Positions 35,021-44,218 are shown, numbered from the stretch's first letter. The stretch: DNA of 64,000 nt from JAUIAS01 sp030425395 (GCA_043553855.1 CP121336.1:1674001-1738000); one strand, 5' to 3'. Numbers and translations are program-made. Notes: generated by a model not told the origin, from the sequence alone.

Positions 35021-35126
35021 ATAAAAAAACGGCGCTGGATAAAAATCCAGCGCCGCAAGCACTCATTACCAAGCTCTTTGATCGTTCCTTGCGATTTTTT
35101 AAACGCTTCACTCGGTTCGATCTGTG
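35021..35126 (-). ncRNA. Candidate small RNA between argG and the P-loop protein gene
   Basis: On the minus strand a promoter-like pair (35161-35156 and 35138-35133) would start an RNA near 35126 that ends at a strong intrinsic terminator (35055-35022), giving a transcript of about 105 nt. The span contains no convincing reading frame with a ribosome binding site. The neighbouring minus-strand gene stops 90 bp upstream of the start site, so the terminator could instead belong to that gene. I match it to no known RNA family. Confidence 0.4.
35022..35055 (-). terminator. Strong intrinsic terminator (minus strand)
   Basis: On the minus strand CGGCGCTGGAT (35055-35045) pairs with ATCCAGCGCCG (35040-35030) around a UUUU loop and is followed by U residues at 35029-35023. 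The stem is 11 perfect base pairs. It serves the candidate small RNA or the P-loop/aminotransferase transcript. Confidence 0.85.
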
Positions 35127-35132
35127 TATCTT

Positions 35133-35161
35133 AAGATAGTCGAACTTGGCCTCACTGTCTA
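35133..35161 (-). promoter_or_regulatory. Candidate small-RNA promoter with palindrome at -10
   Basis: On the minus strand TAGACA (35161-35156) and TATCTT (35138-35133) have 17-bp spacing. The -10 lies inside a perfect 12-bp palindrome TATCTTAAGATA, a possible regulator site. A wider GTTCGA/TCGAAC pair brackets it. Confidence 0.4.
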
Positions 35162-35215
35162 CACACACTTTTCGTGACTGCTCGAAAATTTGGCAAAAAA
35201 TGGCAAAAGCTTACG

Positions 35216-35920
35216 TCAAAACGTAATTTTCTGTCTCTCCAAACAACAAAATGCGGTCAGTGCCGCCCTTTGCAGCGCGGTCTGCTCTTGGTCGAGATCC
35301 GGTAACGGCCCCTCGGCACCTGCGAACCCCGTTGATTGATGGACCGCCCCATACCAATGCCGCGCCCAAATCCCATCAAAGGATCGCGGCCCGGGTGGCC
35401 AACGCAACATAGCCGGATCAAAGGTCAGGCCGATCTCGGCACACAGCTTGTCCAGCATCCTCGCCGGATCGCGGCGAATGTCGGCACTATCAATCACAGG
35501 GCCGGGAAACCGGTCAAACAACGCCGCGTGCTGTTCATATCCAATATCGGCCAAGGTCGGATTTTCACGTTTCGCGGCATAACTCGCGATGACCCGCGCC
35601 GGGTGGCGGATCAGATGAACGTTCACGCAATCCTCGGCCCAATCCAAGGGAAAACCCGGAACCATGTGCAGCGCCATATGCTTCATATACCAATGCGGCT
35701 TGCCCGCCGGAACGGGCCCAGCACAACAAGCGGCAACCGATGTCGCATCAGGATCATGCGCAACAATGATTTCGTCACGCATCGGATGATCAATTCCGGT
35801 TTCTTGCAGATAGGGTGCATAGAACGGCTCATCCCAAGCGGCGAAATCGGCCCGGTTGCCAAAGGCATACATCATCGCCGTGCTCAGGTTGCGCGGCCCG
35901 CTCCACATCGCGATCTTCAT
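35216..35920 (-). CDS. P-loop sulfotransferase-like protein
   Basis: The 234-aa product begins MKIAMWSGPRNLSTAMMYAF; GPRNLST resembles the 5'-phosphosulfate loop of sulfotransferase-fold proteins, and VNVHLIRHPARVIASY resembles the 3'-phosphate binding strand (RHPxxVxxS). I infer a sulfotransferase-type P-loop fold with unknown substrate. Its start overlaps the stop of the aminotransferase gene (ATGA), a tight pairing. I recall plant proteins that fuse a similar P-loop domain to a class-IV aminotransferase, which supports a functional link. Confidence 0.8.
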   Translation of the reverse strand: MKIAMWSGPRNLSTAMMYAFGNRADFAAWDEPFYAPYLQETGIDHPMRDEIIVAHDPDATSVAACCAGPVPAGKPHWYMKHMALHMVPGFPLDWAEDCVNVHLIRHPARVIASYAAKRENPTLADIGYEQHAALFDRFPGPVIDSADIRRDPARMLDKLCAEIGLTFDPAMLRWPPGPRSFDGIWARHWYGAVHQSTGFAGAEGPLPDLDQEQTALQRAALTAFCCLERQKITF

Positions 35921-36834
35921 GCACCCACACCGCATTCCTGCGCGATCAAATCCTTGTAAAGCCCGCGAATACGCTTGGTCACCGGCCCCATCTCTCCAGT
36001 GCCAATGACCCTCCCGTCAATTTCGCTCACCGGGGTTTGTGCACCAAACGTGCCCGTGAGAAAGGCTTCATCCGCTCCATAGGTATCAACCAGAGAGTAA
36101 TTCCTCTCAAATACCAGGATATCGTTAGTACGGCATATGTCGATCACCTTTTGCCGGGTGATCCCATTCATGCAATAATCGCCAGTGCTCGTCCAAACAG
36201 CTCCTTTCCGAACGATAAAGAAATTGCACGCATTGGTGGTGTTCACGAACCCGTTGATATCCAGCATCAGCGCCTCATCGGCGCCTGCCTTTTCCGCCGC
36301 GATGCAGGCAAGAATGCAGTTCAGCTTGGAATGCGAATTCAGCTTGGGGTCTTGGGTCATCGGCAGACCGCGCAGATGTGGCACCGTGGCCAAACGGATG
36401 GGTCGGGGAATCGAAGGCCGCGAATGTTCCATGATGATCACGAAAGTTGGTCCCGACCGCGACAGGGATGGATGTTGGAAAGGACGTATTTTTACCCCGC
36501 GTGTCACCATCAGGCGGGCATGGGCATCGGTAGTCATCCCGTTTGCCTTTTGCGTCTCTAACAAGGCTGAAATGACCCCATTTCGGTCCATCCCTATATC
36601 CAGATCTATCGCCTTTGCGGCCTCGAACAAACGGTCGATATGTTCATCCAGAAACGCCCAGCATCCATCATAAAGCCGCAGCCCCTCCCAAACCCCATCA
36701 CCGAGCATGAATCCGCTGTCATAAACGCTGACGGTCGCCTCTGACTTGGGCACAAGACGCCCATCGAGATAGATCAGGATCGTTTCGTTGCGAGCGTCTT
36801 CTTGCGCTTGATGCGTTGTCACGTGATCGGCCAT
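35917..36834 (-). CDS. Class IV PLP aminotransferase (branched-chain / D-amino-acid type)
   Basis: The 305-aa product has the fold-type IV pattern: YLDGRLVPKSEATVSVYDSGFMLGDGVWEGLR, the PLP lysine in LNSHSKLNCILACI (about residue 170) and the glutamate region ADEALMLDINGFVNTTNACNFF. It could be a branched-chain aminotransferase-like, D-amino-acid or lyase member; the specificity loop does not decide. It starts after AAAGGA and is translationally coupled to the P-loop protein. It is divergent from msrA. Confidence 0.9.
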   Translation of the reverse strand: MADHVTTHQAQEDARNETILIYLDGRLVPKSEATVSVYDSGFMLGDGVWEGLRLYDGCWAFLDEHIDRLFEAAKAIDLDIGMDRNGVISALLETQKANGMTTDAHARLMVTRGVKIRPFQHPSLSRSGPTFVIIMEHSRPSIPRPIRLATVPHLRGLPMTQDPKLNSHSKLNCILACIAAEKAGADEALMLDINGFVNTTNACNFFIVRKGAVWTSTGDYCMNGITRQKVIDICRTNDILVFERNYSLVDTYGADEAFLTGTFGAQTPVSEIDGRVIGTGEMGPVTKRIRGLYKDLIAQECGVGA

Positions 36835-36985
36835 GGCTTGTCCTTTCGCTTGTCGGGGAAACGCTAGGTTCCGCCCCAGTCAAAGCCAAGGGGTAAATTC
36901 CAGTCACCACACCGTGAGAAAACGCAACGACGGATTGCGCCAACCCGTGCGTTTGTTCAGCATGAAACACAGGAGGCATCACATC

Positions 36986-37645
36986 ATGCTGAACAATTTC
37001 GTCAAACCCGCCGCACTCGCCGTTCTGATCCTGATCACAATCACTCTTCAGCACGGGCGCAGCCATGCTGCAGAACCCGATAGACTGGTCGTGGCCGGCG
37101 GTTGCTTCTGGTGCGTCGAATCCGATTTTGAAAAGGTGGCCGGCGTGATCGAGGCCGTTTCGGGATTTACCGGCGGCAGCCTAGACAACCCAACTTATAA
37201 GCAAGTCACAGGCGGCAATACCGGCCACTATGAAGCGGTTGAAATCACTTTCGATCCCGCCAGGGTCAGCCGCGAAACCCTCTTGCACATGTTCTTGCGG
37301 TCGGTTGACCCCACCGACGCAGGGGGCCAGTTTTGCGACCGCGGCGACAGCTATCGAACGGCGATATTCGTCTCTGATGCAGGGGAAAAGGCTATTGCCC
37401 GTGCCGCACTGGCGGATGCCCAAACCGCGCTTGGCCAAAAGATCGTAACACCTGTTCTCGAACTGGGACGGTTCTGGCCTGCCGAAGACTATCACCAAGA
37501 CTATTACAAGGGCTCACGCCTTGTCTTTACCCGGTTCGGCCCCAAACGACAGTCCAGCGCTTACAAGGCCTATAGAAATGCTTGCGGACGCGATCAGCGT
37601 GTGCGCGAACTCTGGGGGCCGGACGCGCCCTTCGTCGGGGGGTGA
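36986..37645 (+). CDS. msrA: Exported peptide-methionine (S)-S-oxide reductase
   Basis: MsrA repairs methionine sulfoxide. The 219-aa product has a signal peptide or anchor (MLNNFVKPAALAVLILITITL, to about residue 30) before the catalytic domain, whose active site is AGGCFWCVESDF. The rest is typical: GFTGG, TGHYEAVEITFDP and EDYHQDYY. The ATG at 36986 follows AGGAGG by 9 bp, giving the exported form. It probably protects periplasmic proteins from oxidants. It is divergent from the aminotransferase gene. Confidence 0.93.
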   Translation: MLNNFVKPAALAVLILITITLQHGRSHAAEPDRLVVAGGCFWCVESDFEKVAGVIEAVSGFTGGSLDNPTYKQVTGGNTGHYEAVEITFDPARVSRETLLHMFLRSVDPTDAGGQFCDRGDSYRTAIFVSDAGEKAIARAALADAQTALGQKIVTPVLELGRFWPAEDYHQDYYKGSRLVFTRFGPKRQSSAYKAYRNACGRDQRVRELWGPDAPFVGG

Positions 37646-37666
37646 TCGGCCATATCAGAGCCTGTT

Positions 37667-38542
37667 TCAGGCCAATCGGGCGTCTTCGATATCCTTTAGA
37701 TCAGGGATGACATCGGCGGTTCCGTGGCGTGTGACCATGATTGCCGCGGCGTGGCTGGCAAGTGTGATCGCCTGTGCCATCGGCTGACCCCGATCCAGAG
37801 CTGCGAGAACAAAACCGGTGAACGTATCTCCGGCACCGGTTGTATCCACAGACGTGACAGGAACCGCATCAAAGCATCGTTTTGTTCCAGACTGCGTGTC
37901 AAACCACTGGCACCCTTCCGCCCCAAGCGTCACGATCACATCCCGCACAGGCAAATCAGCGGGACACTGACCTGTGGCATCAGTCAATTGAGCGGCCTCA
38001 ACCCTGTTGAGGATCAGGAAATCAAGATTGGGCAAAACGGCCTTTACCGCCTCCGCATCGAATGGCGCTGCCGCGTAACACACACGCAAACCCTTGGCCC
38101 GGGCCAGAGCGGCGGCCTCTTGCTGCTGCGAGGTTTCATTTTGCATAAGCAGACTATCACCCGGCTGTGCCTGCGCTAACGCATCAGTCACTAACTCTGG
38201 CGGAATCGCCCTGTTTGCCCCGGGCAACAGGATGATCTGGTTTTCACCCTGAGGATCAACGGCAATGATCGCGTGACCGGTGGGCGTATCGACTTCGCGG
38301 ATAAACCGCGTGTCCACGCCGTATTCCAGCAATCGGTCCACCGCCCAGCGCCCATCGGACCCGACCGCGCCGATATGACGGACATGCGCCGCCGCCCGCG
38401 CGGCAGCCACGGACATATTCGCGCCCTTCCCCCCCAGAAACCGCGACATCCCGCGCGCCGCAAGCGTTTCACCCGCTTGCGGCAAATGCGGCATGTCATA
38501 GATCATGTCCGCGTTAATCGACCCAAGGTTCCAGATCGCCAT
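37667..38542 (-). CDS. rbsK: Ribokinase (PfkB family)
   Basis: The 291-aa sugar kinase has the N-terminal GSINADMIYDMPHLPQAGETL and GGKGANMSVAAARA motifs and the C-terminal anion hole/catalytic base motif DTTGAGDTFTGF (about residues 225-236). The match is best to ribokinases, though other PfkB sugar kinases are possible. It starts 3 bp after the malic enzyme stop. No ribose transporter lies nearby. Confidence 0.88.
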   Translation of the reverse strand: MAIWNLGSINADMIYDMPHLPQAGETLAARGMSRFLGGKGANMSVAAARAAAHVRHIGAVGSDGRWAVDRLLEYGVDTRFIREVDTPTGHAIIAVDPQGENQIILLPGANRAIPPELVTDALAQAQPGDSLLMQNETSQQQEAAALARAKGLRVCYAAAPFDAEAVKAVLPNLDFLILNRVEAAQLTDATGQCPADLPVRDVIVTLGAEGCQWFDTQSGTKRCFDAVPVTSVDTTGAGDTFTGFVLAALDRGQPMAQAITLASHAAAIMVTRHGTADVIPDLKDIEDARLA

Positions 38543-38545
38543 TTG

Positions 38546-40801
38546 TCAGCCGATCTTGCAGGATGCCAATACCGCCATGTTCATGATGTCATTGGCTGTC
38601 GAAACGGTCGAACAGATCTGCACTGGTTTATCCAGACCCGAAAGGATCGGACCAATCACCGTCGCGCCCCCCATTTCCTGCATCAGCTTGACAGAAATAC
38701 TGGCAGAATGGCGGGCCGGCACGATCAGAATATTGGCCGGTCCGGTAAGGCGGCAGAACGGGTATTGCGCCTGTGCCGTTTCGTTCAACGCGACATCTAC
38801 CGTCATTTCGCCCTCGAATTCGAAATCGACGCCGCGCCGTTCAAGAACCTCTGGTGCCTGGTGCATCTTTTCCGCGCGCTCGGACACGGGATATCCAAAG
38901 GTTGAAAAACTGACAAAGGCAACGCGGGGTTCCAGCCCCATGTGCCGTGCAACATCAGCCGCCCGTTCGGCAATGGTGGCAAGGTCTTCGGCATCGGGCC
39001 ATTCCTGAACCAGCGTATCGCCGATCAGAACAATCCGGCCCTTGTGCAACAACGCGGTAATTCCTGCGACCCCATGTTCAGAAGTGGCGTCAAACACGTG
39101 ATTGATGCGATCCAGCGCATGGGCCGATTTGCGCGTCGCACCGGTGACAAGCCCATCACCGTGGCCGTGCGCCAGCATGAGCGCCGAAAATACATGCCGA
39201 TCACGCGCCGCGAGTCGGTGAATATCCTGCCGGTCAAACCCCTTGCGTCCCAGTCTTTCATACAAAAATGCCTTGTAGGTATCGAGATGCTGCGTATTCG
39301 CGGCATTCACAACCTCAAGTTCGCGCACTGCGTCGGACAGACCCGCGGCTTCCAGCTTGGTTTTGACGTCTTCCTGGCGCCCGACCACCAGCGCCTTGCC
39401 CATGCCGGACCGCTGATACATCACTGCTGCACGCAACACGCGCGGATCGTCGCCTTCGGCAAAAATCATCCGCGCCTGTGCGGCACGTGCCCGTGCATTC
39501 AACCCGCGCAGAATGGAGGCTGTCGGGTCCATCCGCGATTTTAGGCTAAGCTCATAGGCGTCCATGTCGATGATTGGCCGCCGCGCCGCGCCGGTATCCA
39601 TACCCGCACGCGCCACGGCAGGCGGAATACGGTGGATCAGGCGCGGATCAAAGGGCGTGGGAATGATGTAATCGCGACCAAAGCTAAGGTTGCGGCCATA
39701 CGCCAAGGCAACCTCGTCCGGTACATCTTCGCGGGCCAACGCAGCCAGAGCATGGGCGCAGGCGATTTTCATTTCGTCATTGATCGCGCGCGCATGAATA
39801 TCCAGCGCACCCCGGAACAGGTAAGGAAAACCAAGCACGTTGTTGACCTGGTTGGGATAATCGCTGCGCCCGGTGGCCACGATCGCATCCATGCGCACTT
39901 CATGCGCCTCTTCGGGAGTGATTTCCGGATCGGGGTTGGCCATCGCAAAGATGACAGGATTATCTGCCATGCTGGCAACCATATCCTGCGTAACAGCACC
40001 CTTGACGCTGACCCCAAGGAACACATCGGCCCCTTTCATCGCATCTTCCAACGTGCGCAGGGTGGTGGACACGGCATGGGCCGATTTCCACTGGTTCATA
40101 CCCTCGGCGCGCCCCTGATAGATCACGCCCTTGGTGTCGCACATGATGCAGTTTTCATGCCGCGCGCCCATCGCCTTGAGAAGCTCAAGACAGGCAATCC
40201 CCGCCGCACCTGCTCCGTTAAGAACAATCCGCACATCTTCGATCTTCTTGCCGGAAATATGCAGGGCATTGAGCAGACCCGCCGCACAGATCACTGCGGT
40301 CCCGTGCTGATCGTCATGAAAGACGGGAATGTCCATTTCTTCCTTGAGCCGCTGTTCAATGATGAAACATTCCGGTGCCTTGATATCTTCCAGATTGATA
40401 CCGCCAAATGTCGGCCCCATCAGGCGCACAGCGCGGCAGAATTCGTCCGGGTCTTCGGTATCAAGTTCGATATCAATCGAGTTCACATCCGCAAACCGTT
40501 TGAACAGAACCGATTTGCCTTCCATCACCGGTTTGGACCCCAGCGCCCCAAGGTTGCCCAGCCCCAGAACAGCCGTTCCATTCGAAATCACAGCAACAAG
40601 ATTGCCCTTGTTGGTATAATCATATGCGGTTTCTGGATTCTCAGCGATTGCCTCGCAGGGGACGGCCACGCCGGGCGAATACGCGAGCGACAAATCCCGC
40701 TGGGTTGTCATCGGCACTGTCGCCTGCACTTCCCACTTGCCCGGTGAAGGCTCAAGGTGGAAGGCAAGAGCCTCTTCATTGGTGATCTTGGTCTTGGACA
40801 T
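38546..40801 (-). CDS. maeB: NADP-type malic enzyme with C-terminal phosphotransacetylase-like domain
   Basis: The 751-aa hybrid protein converts malate to pyruvate and CO2. The malic enzyme part (1-430) has SLAYSPGVAVPCEAIAE, FHDDQHGTAVICAAGLLNAL and VLNGAGAAGIACLEL for NAD(P) binding. The C-terminal 320 residues resemble phosphotransacetylase and act as an allosteric module in the family. The ATG at 40801 gives MSKTKITNEEALAFH. It is divergent from mutS across 132 bp and leads into rbsK. Confidence 0.95.
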   Translation of the reverse strand: MSKTKITNEEALAFHLEPSPGKWEVQATVPMTTQRDLSLAYSPGVAVPCEAIAENPETAYDYTNKGNLVAVISNGTAVLGLGNLGALGSKPVMEGKSVLFKRFADVNSIDIELDTEDPDEFCRAVRLMGPTFGGINLEDIKAPECFIIEQRLKEEMDIPVFHDDQHGTAVICAAGLLNALHISGKKIEDVRIVLNGAGAAGIACLELLKAMGARHENCIMCDTKGVIYQGRAEGMNQWKSAHAVSTTLRTLEDAMKGADVFLGVSVKGAVTQDMVASMADNPVIFAMANPDPEITPEEAHEVRMDAIVATGRSDYPNQVNNVLGFPYLFRGALDIHARAINDEMKIACAHALAALAREDVPDEVALAYGRNLSFGRDYIIPTPFDPRLIHRIPPAVARAGMDTGAARRPIIDMDAYELSLKSRMDPTASILRGLNARARAAQARMIFAEGDDPRVLRAAVMYQRSGMGKALVVGRQEDVKTKLEAAGLSDAVRELEVVNAANTQHLDTYKAFLYERLGRKGFDRQDIHRLAARDRHVFSALMLAHGHGDGLVTGATRKSAHALDRINHVFDATSEHGVAGITALLHKGRIVLIGDTLVQEWPDAEDLATIAERAADVARHMGLEPRVAFVSFSTFGYPVSERAEKMHQAPEVLERRGVDFEFEGEMTVDVALNETAQAQYPFCRLTGPANILIVPARHSASISVKLMQEMGGATVIGPILSGLDKPVQICSTVSTANDIMNMAVLASCKIG

Positions 40802-40933
40802 GGTGCCGTTCTCTCCCTTGGACCTGAGCCTCATAGCGCAGGCCCGTTCGCGGCTCAATCGTTAGCGTTTCGACCTTTCGTCGCGGCGGCAGGATTTGTA
40901 AGGTCCCACGACACGATCCGACGGGGGAAGCCG

Positions 40934-43579
40934 GTGGCAGACACAACGCCCATGATGGCCCAGTATCTTGAGATCAAGAACGCGCATCCCGATATGCTGC
41001 TGTTCTACCGGATGGGCGATTTCTATGAGATGTTCTTTGACGACGCCGTCGCCGCAGCCGAAGCATTGGATATCGTGCTGACCAAGCGTGGCAAACACAA
41101 GGATCAGGAAATTCCCATGTGCGGCGTGCCCGTGCATTCCGCCGAAGGGTATCTTCTTTCGCTGATCCGCAAGGGGTTCCGAGTTGCCGTCTGTGAACAG
41201 ATGGAAAGCCCCGCAGAGGCGAAGAAGCGGGGCCATAAATCGGTGGTCCGCCGGGATGTCGTCCGCATCATCACACCGGGAACCCTCACCGAAGACAGCC
41301 TTCTTGATGCCCGACGGCACAATTTTCTCGCCGCCTGCGCCGATCTGCGCGGCACACGGGCGCTGGCCTGGACAGATATCTCAACCGGTGCGTTTCACGT
41401 GATGTTGGTGTCGCCCGGCAGGCTAAGCGCCGAACTGGCTCGTCTGGCTCCGTCCGAACTGGTGGTGCCAGATGGAAGCCCGCCGGATTTCCTCGCCCAG
41501 ATCACCGATCTGGGAATTGCCGATACAATGCTGGGCAAGGCCAGCTTTGACAGCACCGCTGCCGAAAAACGCCTGTGCGAACTGTTTTCGGTCTCCGCGC
41601 TGGATGCGTTCGGCACCTTTTCGCGCGCTGAACTGTCAGCCATGGGCGCGCTGGTCGATTATCTGTCGATCACTCAAAAGGGTAAATTGCCCCTCCTCCA
41701 GCCGCCCCTGCGCGACACCGAGGACCGCACCGTCCAGATCGACGCGGCCACCCGACGCAATCTTGAGCTGACCCATGCAATGGCAGGCGGGCGAGCCGGA
41801 TCACTCTTGTCTGTCATTGACCAAACCGCAACGCCCGCCGGTGCGCGCCTTCTTGAGGCCCGGCTCGTCAGCCCCTCGCGCGATCTTGACGTGATCGGCG
41901 CGCGCCTTGATGCGGTTGGCTTCTTTTGTGACAGCACTGCGTTGCGTGACACCACCCGCGATCATCTGCGTCAGGTCCCCGATCTGGACCGGGCCCTGTC
42001 ACGCCTGTCGCTGGAACGCGGCGGCCCGCGTGATCTGGCCGCTGTGCGGGATGCCTTGGCCCAGGCAGAGGCACTATATCAGGCTCTGACACAGGCCGAT
42101 TTGCCCGACCTACTGGCACACGCCACGCATGATCTGATCGGCTTTGATGACCTTCTGGCCCATCTCGATGCGGCCCTGATTGCCGAACCTCCGCTTCTGG
42201 CCCGCGATGGCGGCTTTATTGCGCAGGGGTTTGACACCGATCTGGACGATGCCCGCACCCTGCGCGACGAAGGCCGCGCCGTGATTGCCGGAATGCAGAA
42301 AGACTATGTCGAACAAACCGGGGTATCCGCGCTCAAGATCAAACATAACAATGTTCTGGGCTATTTCATCGAAACCTCCGCCACGCACGCGGAAAGGATG
42401 ATGTCGGCACCGCTTTCCGAAACATTCATCCACCGGCAGACCACCGCAAATCAGGTTCGTTTCACCACCGTGGAACTGTCGGAAATGGAAACGCGCATTC
42501 TCAACGCGGGCGGGCGCGCGCTCGAAATTGAAAAGAGGCTCTTTGACAGCATCCGCACCGCCATCCTGAACGCTGCCCCGCGCCTGTCCGTCACTGCCCG
42601 CGCATTGGCCGAGATCGACCTTGCGCAATCCCATGCAACTCTGGCCCGCGCAGCGGACTGGACCCGACCCACGGTGGACCGCTCCCGATGTTTCACGGTG
42701 AAAGGCGGGCGTCACCCGGTTGTGGAACAGGCTCTGAAACGCCAATCCGGCACGCCTTTTGTGGCCAACGACTGCACCCTTGACGCAAACAACGATTCTG
42801 CCGCGATCTGGTTGCTGACCGGGCCCAACATGGCCGGTAAATCCACCTATCTGCGCCAGAACGCCCTGATTGCCATCCTGGCCCAAACCGGCTGTTACGT
42901 GCCAGCGGCCTCCGCGCATGTGGGATTGGTCAGTCAGATATTCTCGCGGGTTGGCGCCTCCGATGACCTCGCGCGTGGACGATCCACTTTTATGGTCGAA
43001 ATGGTGGAAACCGCCGCCATCCTGAATCAGGCGGACGACCGTGCGCTTGTAATTCTGGATGAAATCGGGCGCGGCACAGCCACCTATGACGGTCTTTCAA
43101 TCGCATGGGCCACGATGGAGCATCTCCACGGTGTCAACCGCTGTCGCGCCCTGTTTGCCACCCACTACCACGAACTCACCCGACTTTCGGCGCGGCTGGA
43201 CGGTGTGGACAACGCAACCGTCGCGGTCCGTGAATGGGAGGGCGAAGTGATCTTCCTGCACGAAGTCCGCAAAGGTGCCGCTGACCGATCCTACGGGGTG
43301 CAGGTGGCGCAGCTCGCTGGATTGCCAAAATCGGTGGTGGATCGTGCGCGCTCGGTTCTCGATGCGCTGGAACAGGGTGACCGAGAAGGTGCCTCGTCTC
43401 CCAAGGCGATCATCGACGATCTGCCCTTGTTTTCGGCCGCCACTGCCGCGCCACCGGCACCGCAACCTGCCACCACGAATCCGGCGATGGCGCTTCTGGA
43501 TGAAATCCACCCCGATGATCTCAGCCCGCGCGACGCCTTGGAGGCGCTCTACAAACTGAAAGAGGCGGCCAGATCCTGA
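40934..43579 (+). CDS. mutS: DNA mismatch repair protein MutS
   Basis: MutS recognises mismatches. The 881-aa protein has the mismatch-binding N-terminus with MLLFYRMGDFYEMFFDDA (the Phe-x-Glu mismatch wedge), connector and clamp domains, and the ATPase with Walker A GPNMAGKSTYLRQ and Walker B LVILDEIGRGTATYDG. The start is probably the GTG at 40934, which follows GGGGAAG and gives MADTTPMMAQYLEI; ATG at 40952 is the alternative. A longer frame back to 40757 overlaps maeB. Confidence 0.96.
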   Translation: MADTTPMMAQYLEIKNAHPDMLLFYRMGDFYEMFFDDAVAAAEALDIVLTKRGKHKDQEIPMCGVPVHSAEGYLLSLIRKGFRVAVCEQMESPAEAKKRGHKSVVRRDVVRIITPGTLTEDSLLDARRHNFLAACADLRGTRALAWTDISTGAFHVMLVSPGRLSAELARLAPSELVVPDGSPPDFLAQITDLGIADTMLGKASFDSTAAEKRLCELFSVSALDAFGTFSRAELSAMGALVDYLSITQKGKLPLLQPPLRDTEDRTVQIDAATRRNLELTHAMAGGRAGSLLSVIDQTATPAGARLLEARLVSPSRDLDVIGARLDAVGFFCDSTALRDTTRDHLRQVPDLDRALSRLSLERGGPRDLAAVRDALAQAEALYQALTQADLPDLLAHATHDLIGFDDLLAHLDAALIAEPPLLARDGGFIAQGFDTDLDDARTLRDEGRAVIAGMQKDYVEQTGVSALKIKHNNVLGYFIETSATHAERMMSAPLSETFIHRQTTANQVRFTTVELSEMETRILNAGGRALEIEKRLFDSIRTAILNAAPRLSVTARALAEIDLAQSHATLARAADWTRPTVDRSRCFTVKGGRHPVVEQALKRQSGTPFVANDCTLDANNDSAAIWLLTGPNMAGKSTYLRQNALIAILAQTGCYVPAASAHVGLVSQIFSRVGASDDLARGRSTFMVEMVETAAILNQADDRALVILDEIGRGTATYDGLSIAWATMEHLHGVNRCRALFATHYHELTRLSARLDGVDNATVAVREWEGEVIFLHEVRKGAADRSYGVQVAQLAGLPKSVVDRARSVLDALEQGDREGASSPKAIIDDLPLFSAATAAPPAPQPATTNPAMALLDEIHPDDLSPRDALEALYKLKEAARS

Positions 43580-43587
43580 CCGCCCCT

Positions 43588-43640
43588 GCTTCTTTCTCGT
43601 TCCAAATACCCTCGCCGAAGGCGCGCACCGGAACGGTGCG
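43588..43640. repeat. Tandem mini-hairpins between mutS and grpE, REP-like candidate
   Basis: The 66-bp convergent gap holds CGCC-GAA-GGCG (43613-43623) and CGCACCG-GAA-CGGTGCG (43624-43640). Before them is GCTTCTTTCTCGTTCCAAAT, reading on the minus strand as GTATTTGGAACGAGAAAG. I recall related GAGTATTTG...AAGAAG tails after many Roseobacter genes, so this may be a dispersed 3' element. A termination role is possible. Confidence 0.4.
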
Positions 43641-43645
43641 TCTCT

Positions 43646-44209
43646 TCAGGATGCGGGCATTGAGGACACGCCAACCTTGGCGGGCCGCAACAACCTGTCG
43701 TGCAACATGAACCCTTCTGCGCTGACCTGGATGATCTCGCCGGCCTTGGTTCCCGGCACCGGGGCTTCAAACATGGCTTCGTGCATCTGTGGATCAAACC
43801 TGTCACCCGCTTCCGGGGCGATGATTTCGATTCCGTGACGTTTGAACACGTTCAGAAGTTCCCGCATTGTCAGCTCGATACCTTCGATCAACGCTGCCTG
43901 TTCGTCCTTCTGTTCTTCGGTGATCACCTCGATTGCACGCTTGAGGTTATCATAAACCGGCAGCATATCCCGCGCCAGTTTGGAGCCACCGTATTGTTCG
44001 GCTTCCCGCCGGTGCTTTTCTGACCGTTTGCGCACGTTCTCGGTTTCGGCCAAGGCGCGCATGAAACGGTCGCGCATCTCATCGCGTTCGGCGCGCAGTG
44101 CGTCCAACTCTGCGTCCACTCCGTCGATTTCCATCTCTTCTTCCGCGTGCTCTTCAGCCTCTGCGGCCTCGATATCGTCAAGGAAATCGTCGTTCTTCGG
44201 CTCTGCCAT
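43646..44209 (-). CDS. grpE: Nucleotide exchange factor GrpE
   Basis: GrpE releases ADP from DnaK. The 187-aa product has an acidic N-terminus, a long coiled coil (ELDALRAERDEMRDRFMRALAETENVRKRSEKHRREAEQY) and the four-helix plus beta-wing region with LPVYDNLKRAIE, GIELTMRELLNVFKRHGIEII and FDPQMHEAMFEAPVPG. It lies 9 bp after hrcA; dnaK and dnaJ are not in this window. Confidence 0.96.
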   Translation of the reverse strand: MAEPKNDDFLDDIEAAEAEEHAEEEMEIDGVDAELDALRAERDEMRDRFMRALAETENVRKRSEKHRREAEQYGGSKLARDMLPVYDNLKRAIEVITEEQKDEQAALIEGIELTMRELLNVFKRHGIEIIAPEAGDRFDPQMHEAMFEAPVPGTKAGEIIQVSAEGFMLHDRLLRPAKVGVSSMPAS

Positions 44210-44218
44210 ATTCCACCT

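Noticed and set aside
37660..37672. GCCTG-TTT-CAGGC hairpin between msrA and rbsK
   Set aside because: The stem is only 5 bp with no T-run and overlaps the rbsK stop codon; not enough for a terminator call.
42690..42707. Near-parS sequence TGTTTCACGGTGAAAG in mutS
   Set aside because: It has an extra base at the centre and a broken right arm, so it is not a palindrome and probably not bound by ParB.
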